Source: Flavobacterium psychrophilum (GTDB lineage: Bacteria > Bacteroidota > Bacteroidia > Flavobacteriales > Flavobacteriaceae). Taken from it: 16,781 bases of DNA. Of the stretch, positions 13,016 through 16,781 are shown one piece after another. The stretch lies in assembly GCA_945897545.1 (NCBI GenBank), contig CAMDGJ010000035.1, positions 1-16,781 of the forward strand, in the 5' to 3' direction. The notes beneath the pieces were generated by a model that was not told where the DNA came from, did no database searches, and worked only from the letters and a program-made list of their open reading frames with translations. A program made the translations under genes and the position numbers. Numbering within the stretch: the stretch's first letter is position 1; the number at the start of each line of letters is the position of its first letter.

Positions 13016-15886
13016 TTACTGCTTTGGAGTTGAAGTCGGATTTGGTTTTTTTGGGTCGTCCTCGTCTGGAATTCCTCCTGGAAGTTTTGTCTCAGCGTCT
13101 TTAGTTAGAGGTTGATCTGGTTTATTTGTTGTTGGAGCTACTTGATTTGGACCTTGATCATCATCTGCACTCAGAATAGTATCCCCGGCAGGTTCAGAAA
13201 CTAGTGGGTCCGAAAGGATAGGTTGAGCAGGAACATCGACTGTTTTTTGCAGAGCCAAATATTCGGCTAGATTTTTCTTAATTTGAACTACTGTATAGTT
13301 TTCATTAGAAATTACAATTGCTGGTTCTGTAATTTTATATTTTTTATCCTCTTCTAGTATTGCAGCTACACTTTTAGCATAAGCTTCTGATTTCATACCC
13401 GTAATTACTATGAAGTTTTCTTTTTCTGTATAAATATCAATCGAATAGGTCAGTTTCTGATAATTTTCGTTGGTGTTGAATTTCTTGATTTTGTCTGTCA
13501 ATACTTTTGTGTTTTTATCATCTGATTTACCCACTTTGTAGAGTATTTTCCAATTTTTTGTATCGGTTATCGTAAAATTCATTTTTTCCAATAAAGGGAT
13601 TTGTGTTGTCAAAATCTCTTGAGCATTTTTCCCTTCTTCGCTTAATGGATAATTGTCAGTAACGAATTGCATAGCGCTTTTATAAGCTTCTAATCCTCTT
13701 AGTTTTCCAATAGTGTTTGCTTTTAGCAAATCAAATTTTGGTACAATCTCATCTCCTGTATATTGAATAATTAAGTCGTCCATTTTTGCCAAGACCTCAG
13801 TAAATTGCTCTTCTTGATACAATTTAAACCATTTATCATACACATCCTCTGGGGTTTCTATTGAGGGAACAGCGTTAGTGTTTACATTGTTAATGATTTG
13901 TGCATATCGAGAATTTGGATATTGGCTAGAAATTCGATTTTTCATAGCTGCCGCTTTGGCGCTATCGGTGATTTGATAAATTTTATATAAATTATACATC
14001 GTAGGGAGCACCATTTTTTCTTCTGGATTATTCAGTAATAATTGCTCTAGTTTTTTGCTAGCCAATTCGTATTCCTTGAATTTTTCCTTGTAAATGATTC
14101 CAAGTTGGTAGTACGCAAAATTCCTCTCTTTGGCTATATTGTCTAACGTTTCTTTTCCCGTTGGAAGTTGATTGATGTAATAAATTGGCGTGTATTTTTC
14201 TTCTACTACCACATCTGCAGCGTCATCATCAAGCGCTGCGTTATTGTCCGTAATTGAATCGTCAATACCTGCGTCAGTTTTATTTGCTGCTGCTCTCCAA
14301 TTGCCATTTAAAGCCCTGTTCCCATATTTTTTCTTAAATTCTATTTTCCCAAAAGCTACTGTTGAAGGGCTATAGAAATAGAAAACATTTGAAGCATCTT
14401 TTCCTGAAATGCCATTACCAGTAGGCGGAGCAAATGATGGTTTTTTTGCAAGGCTTCCGGGCTTTTTAGTGATAGCAGCGGGATCATCTGAGGTGGTTAA
14501 ATTGTTTCTGTCAATGTTTGCAAGTTTATCTTTTTGCTCTTCTTCCAAGATTTTTTTAGCTTCTTCAGACTTTTTTAGTTTTGCAATATAATCTTCAAAG
14601 TATAAAATTCTATCGGGTTCTGACATTGAAACCACATTCAAAATGCTGTCATTCCGTTTTGCGATTAATTCAAATGCAATGACTTCATCTAAATCTTTTC
14701 TAACTTTTTTTATACGAATGTATTCTCTGGTTTTAATATCGAGTTTCACTAATGTACTGTCGTAATACTTAGCTGCTGTTGAATAATCGGTATTTTTAAA
14801 ATACATATTCCCCAAATTTCTATAATCTGAAGCTAATAAATAAGGATCTGTAGACTTAGACTTTAGCGAGGCGTTGTAAAATTCAAAGGCTAAATCTTGA
14901 TTGTTTTGTTTGTCATAAAAAACGCCCATTTCATAAAAAAGAATATCCTTAAATGGTCGGTTTTCTCTATCGTCAATGAGTTTATTATAGGTTTTTACAA
15001 AAGCATCTTTGTCGCCGTTTTCATAATCAAAAAGTTGTGCTTTTTTTGCATAAGCTTGAATAACAAATGCCCTTTCGGCTTTTCGATTCAAATTGATCAC
15101 AGATTCATACCAATAATTAGCGCTATCCTTTTTTCCTAATTCTTGATACATTTGTCCAAGAATAAAACGGTATCTCGCTTTTTCAGGGTTTAATTTAGTG
15201 AAATTCTCCGCTATTTTTAACTTAGTTATTGCGCTATCTTTTTCTTCGAGGTTTAAAAAAGATTCTGCTAAAAGCGCATTAGCATCAGCAATCACCTGCT
15301 TTTTTAGCTTTTTTTCTTTTAATAACTTGCTGATATTTTTAATAACTTGTGCGTCATTACCTAAACGCATATTGGTTTTTTCTCGCCATATTTTAGCTTG
15401 ATAAATGTTGCTACTGCTAGAATATTTGTATAAAATATAGTTGAACGCGTCTAATGCGGGAAAAAATCTTTGGTCGTAATAACGAGCCTTACCTAATAAC
15501 AAATAAGCTTCATCTATTTGATAGTTTTTTTCTTGTCCGTCAATATTCATTGAATGCTTTTGAATTGCCTTCGTTGCTTTGGCTTCAGCTAATTCAAAAT
15601 TAGTGTTTTTGGTTTTTTCATCAGGACCATTATCCTCTTTTATTTGCATTCTTTCGATAGGCAGTTGCTTCCAAAAATTGTCTTGGCTATCTGATTTTAT
15701 GCTTTCAATTCCTTTATATAAGCCTATTTGCCCGTTATATAAAATATTGTCTCTAGCGCTAAGTGCGTGTGAATTTCTGGCTAAAAAAGTGTCTTTCTTA
15801 GTAGAACAAGCTATTAAAAATAAAATAAATATTATGGAGAAGGTGTGTTTAAATATCTTGGTTTTCAATGGGAAACAGTTTATCAT
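13016..15886 (-). CDS. sprE: SprE/PorW-like T9SS and gliding lipoprotein with TPR repeats
   Basis: A 956-residue outer-membrane lipoprotein. The N-terminal signal ends in a lipobox (LIAC, acylated Cys27), followed by KKDTFLARNSHALSARDNIL, the start typical of SprE (Flavobacterium) and PorW (Porphyromonas). TPR-type helical repeats fill about residues 110-420 (for example YYDQRFFPALDAFNYILYKY and YFKNTDYSTAAKYYDSTL) and again about 590-800. Between them lies a low-complexity linker (~470-570). The C-terminal ~60 residues are rich in Asp, Pro and Thr. In the known systems this protein is needed for T9SS secretion and gliding and links the PorK/PorN ring to the translocon. It opens the block sprE-bactofilin-atpZ. 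The ATG at 15886 gives a proper signal peptide. Confidence 0.88.
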   Translation of the reverse strand: MINCFPLKTKIFKHTFSIIFILFLIACSTKKDTFLARNSHALSARDNILYNGQIGLYKGIESIKSDSQDNFWKQLPIERMQIKEDNGPDEKTKNTNFELAEAKATKAIQKHSMNIDGQEKNYQIDEAYLLLGKARYYDQRFFPALDAFNYILYKYSSSSNIYQAKIWREKTNMRLGNDAQVIKNISKLLKEKKLKKQVIADANALLAESFLNLEEKDSAITKLKIAENFTKLNPEKARYRFILGQMYQELGKKDSANYWYESVINLNRKAERAFVIQAYAKKAQLFDYENGDKDAFVKTYNKLIDDRENRPFKDILFYEMGVFYDKQNNQDLAFEFYNASLKSKSTDPYLLASDYRNLGNMYFKNTDYSTAAKYYDSTLVKLDIKTREYIRIKKVRKDLDEVIAFELIAKRNDSILNVVSMSEPDRILYFEDYIAKLKKSEEAKKILEEEQKDKLANIDRNNLTTSDDPAAITKKPGSLAKKPSFAPPTGNGISGKDASNVFYFYSPSTVAFGKIEFKKKYGNRALNGNWRAAANKTDAGIDDSITDNNAALDDDAADVVVEEKYTPIYYINQLPTGKETLDNIAKERNFAYYQLGIIYKEKFKEYELASKKLEQLLLNNPEEKMVLPTMYNLYKIYQITDSAKAAAMKNRISSQYPNSRYAQIINNVNTNAVPSIETPEDVYDKWFKLYQEEQFTEVLAKMDDLIIQYTGDEIVPKFDLLKANTIGKLRGLEAYKSAMQFVTDNYPLSEEGKNAQEILTTQIPLLEKMNFTITDTKNWKILYKVGKSDDKNTKVLTDKIKKFNTNENYQKLTYSIDIYTEKENFIVITGMKSEAYAKSVAAILEEDKKYKITEPAIVISNENYTVVQIKKNLAEYLALQKTVDVPAQPILSDPLVSEPAGDTILSADDDQGPNQVAPTTNKPDQPLTKDAETKLPGGIPDEDDPKKPNPTSTPKQ

Positions 15887-16067
15887 TTAACTTTTAAAAG
15901 TACATTTTAGTATAATGACTGGTAAAAATACGTTTCTTTTTGAAATATAGAAATTATACCGTTAGTTATTTCAAAATAGTCTAAAACTTGAACTCCATGA
16001 AATACATCTTGAATCCTCGACAGAATTACGCCAAAACTAATTCGATAACAGACAAACTATAAAAATA
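15887..16067. promoter_or_regulatory. sprE upstream region with 10-bp inverted repeat
   Basis: This 181-bp gap holds the presumed sprE promoter. A minus-strand TAGTTTTG (16039-16032) fits the -7 consensus, but the nearest TTTG is only 13 nt upstream, so it is a weak match. A perfect 10-bp inverted repeat, TTTTGAAATA (15937-15946) and TATTTCAAAA (15967-15976), lies between it and the gene with a 20-nt loop. A 12-nt palindrome ACTTTTAAAAGT (15890-15901) sits just before the ATG. No clear terminator for the ABC gene is visible. Confidence 0.35.
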
Positions 16068-16763
16068 TCAAACCGCAAAAAACACTTCCAATTCCTGCAA
16101 AGTCTCCGCAGATGTCTGAATATCTTTGACTACTTCACCTTTGTTCAGCGCTACAATTCTATTGCAAACCTCCACGGTGTGCAATAAGTCGTGGCTTGAA
16201 ACCAAAACGGTAATATCCGGATTTTCGGCGAGTTCTTTGATTATTTTTTTCAATCGGCTTACAGTGGTTGGGTCTAAATTAGCAAACGGTTCGTCGAGAA
16301 TCACCACTTCTGGATTACCAATAAGCGTAGCAATAATTCCTACTTTCTTTTGGTTTCCTTTGGATAAATCCCTCAAATATTTTTTGTTTTTCAAAATTTC
16401 ACCATTAAAAAATTCTTCGTGTTTGGCTAATAAAGCATCGATATCGGCTTTGTTTTGACCGCGCAAATCGCCAATAAAATAGAAATACTCCTCAGGCGTG
16501 AGATAGCCAATCAAGAAACTTTCGTCCAGAAAAGAAGCGGTAAATGGTTTCCAGTTTTCACTGGTATTTACTTGCACATCATTATTTAATACATATCCTG
16601 TCGAAGGCTGGATTAAATCCAAAAGTAAACTAAAGAAGGTTGTTTTTCCGGCGCCATTGTTTCCCACAAGGCCAAAACTTTGTCCTTTTGGAATTTCTAA
16701 TCTGTCTATTTTTAATACGGAAGTTCCGTTGTATGATTTCGAAAGATTTTGTACTTGTATCAT
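16068..16763 (-). CDS. ABC transporter ATP-binding protein
   Basis: A 231-residue single nucleotide-binding domain that would power a membrane partner. Visible motifs are Walker A GNNGAGKTT (34-42), the ABC signature LSKGNQKK (133-140), Walker B VVILDEP (153-159) with catalytic Glu158, a D-loop (ANLDP) and the switch His191 in SSHDL. The Q-loop region is atypical: TASFLDE, with no Gln in the usual place. The general type (SKGNQKKVGI, LDEPFANLDPTTV) is that of exporter or ABC-2-like ATPases. The substrate is unknown. The presumed permease would be encoded upstream, beyond the right edge; only 18 nt before the ATG are present. The gene is complete. Confidence 0.93.
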   Translation of the reverse strand: MIQVQNLSKSYNGTSVLKIDRLEIPKGQSFGLVGNNGAGKTTFFSLLLDLIQPSTGYVLNNDVQVNTSENWKPFTASFLDESFLIGYLTPEEYFYFIGDLRGQNKADIDALLAKHEEFFNGEILKNKKYLRDLSKGNQKKVGIIATLIGNPEVVILDEPFANLDPTTVSRLKKIIKELAENPDITVLVSSHDLLHTVEVCNRIVALNKGEVVKDIQTSAETLQELEVFFAV

Positions 16764-16781
16764 TTTTTTATATTTTTATTT

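Noticed and set aside
15579..15890. Plus-strand 103-codon open frame opposite the sprE start
   Set aside because: It is antisense to the signal peptide and N-terminus of sprE, its composition is that of reversed coding sequence, and it matches no family I know.

Overview
The window looks like a chromosomal segment from a low-GC member of the Flavobacteriaceae, most likely Flavobacterium or a close relative. The reasons are: two proteins ending in type IX secretion (T9SS) type A sorting domains; a SprE/PorW-like gliding and secretion lipoprotein; a split ATP synthase locus without beta and epsilon genes; and promoters of the Bacteroidota type (TTTG, about 18 nt, then TAnnTTTG). Every gene I support lies on the minus strand, so transcription runs from high to low coordinates.

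Right end (16068-16763): an ABC transporter ATPase whose presumed membrane partner lies outside the window. Next (12002-15886) comes a compact block: sprE, a bactofilin gene, atpZ (its start lies inside the bactofilin gene) and a four-helix membrane protein in the usual place of AtpI. A 116-bp gap follows, with a very good Bacteroidota promoter and a weak terminator-like hairpin. Then come the ATP synthase genes atpB-atpE-atpF-atpH-atpA-atpG (11885 down to 6806), closed by a terminator at 6703-6728. atpD and atpC are absent here, as is usual in this phylum.

The ATP synthase gaps contain unusual sequence. Two gaps (atpE/atpB and atpG/atpA) hold inverted-repeat elements whose arms are built from tandem 7-nt units of different sequence. 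A strong hairpin with a U tract follows atpE directly. A second, diverged copy of the atpG stop-codon region sits 31 bp past the atpG stop.

Left part (1-6670): a complete Uma2-family nuclease-like gene with its own terminator; a 5'-truncated LamG plus T9SS-tail pseudogene; a TonB-dependent receptor with a recognisable promoter; and a T9SS-exported repeat protein downstream of it. The last two are probably a transport/surface-protein pair. The left edge has two terminators facing each other, which implies a plus-strand gene just outside the window. No rRNA, tRNA, CRISPR array or intact insertion sequence was seen, and there is no gene-free stretch longer than 300 bp. I found no clearly new multi-gene system. 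The most unusual items are the heptamer-built palindromes, the hairpin after atpE, the atpG tail duplication and the LamG breakpoint.
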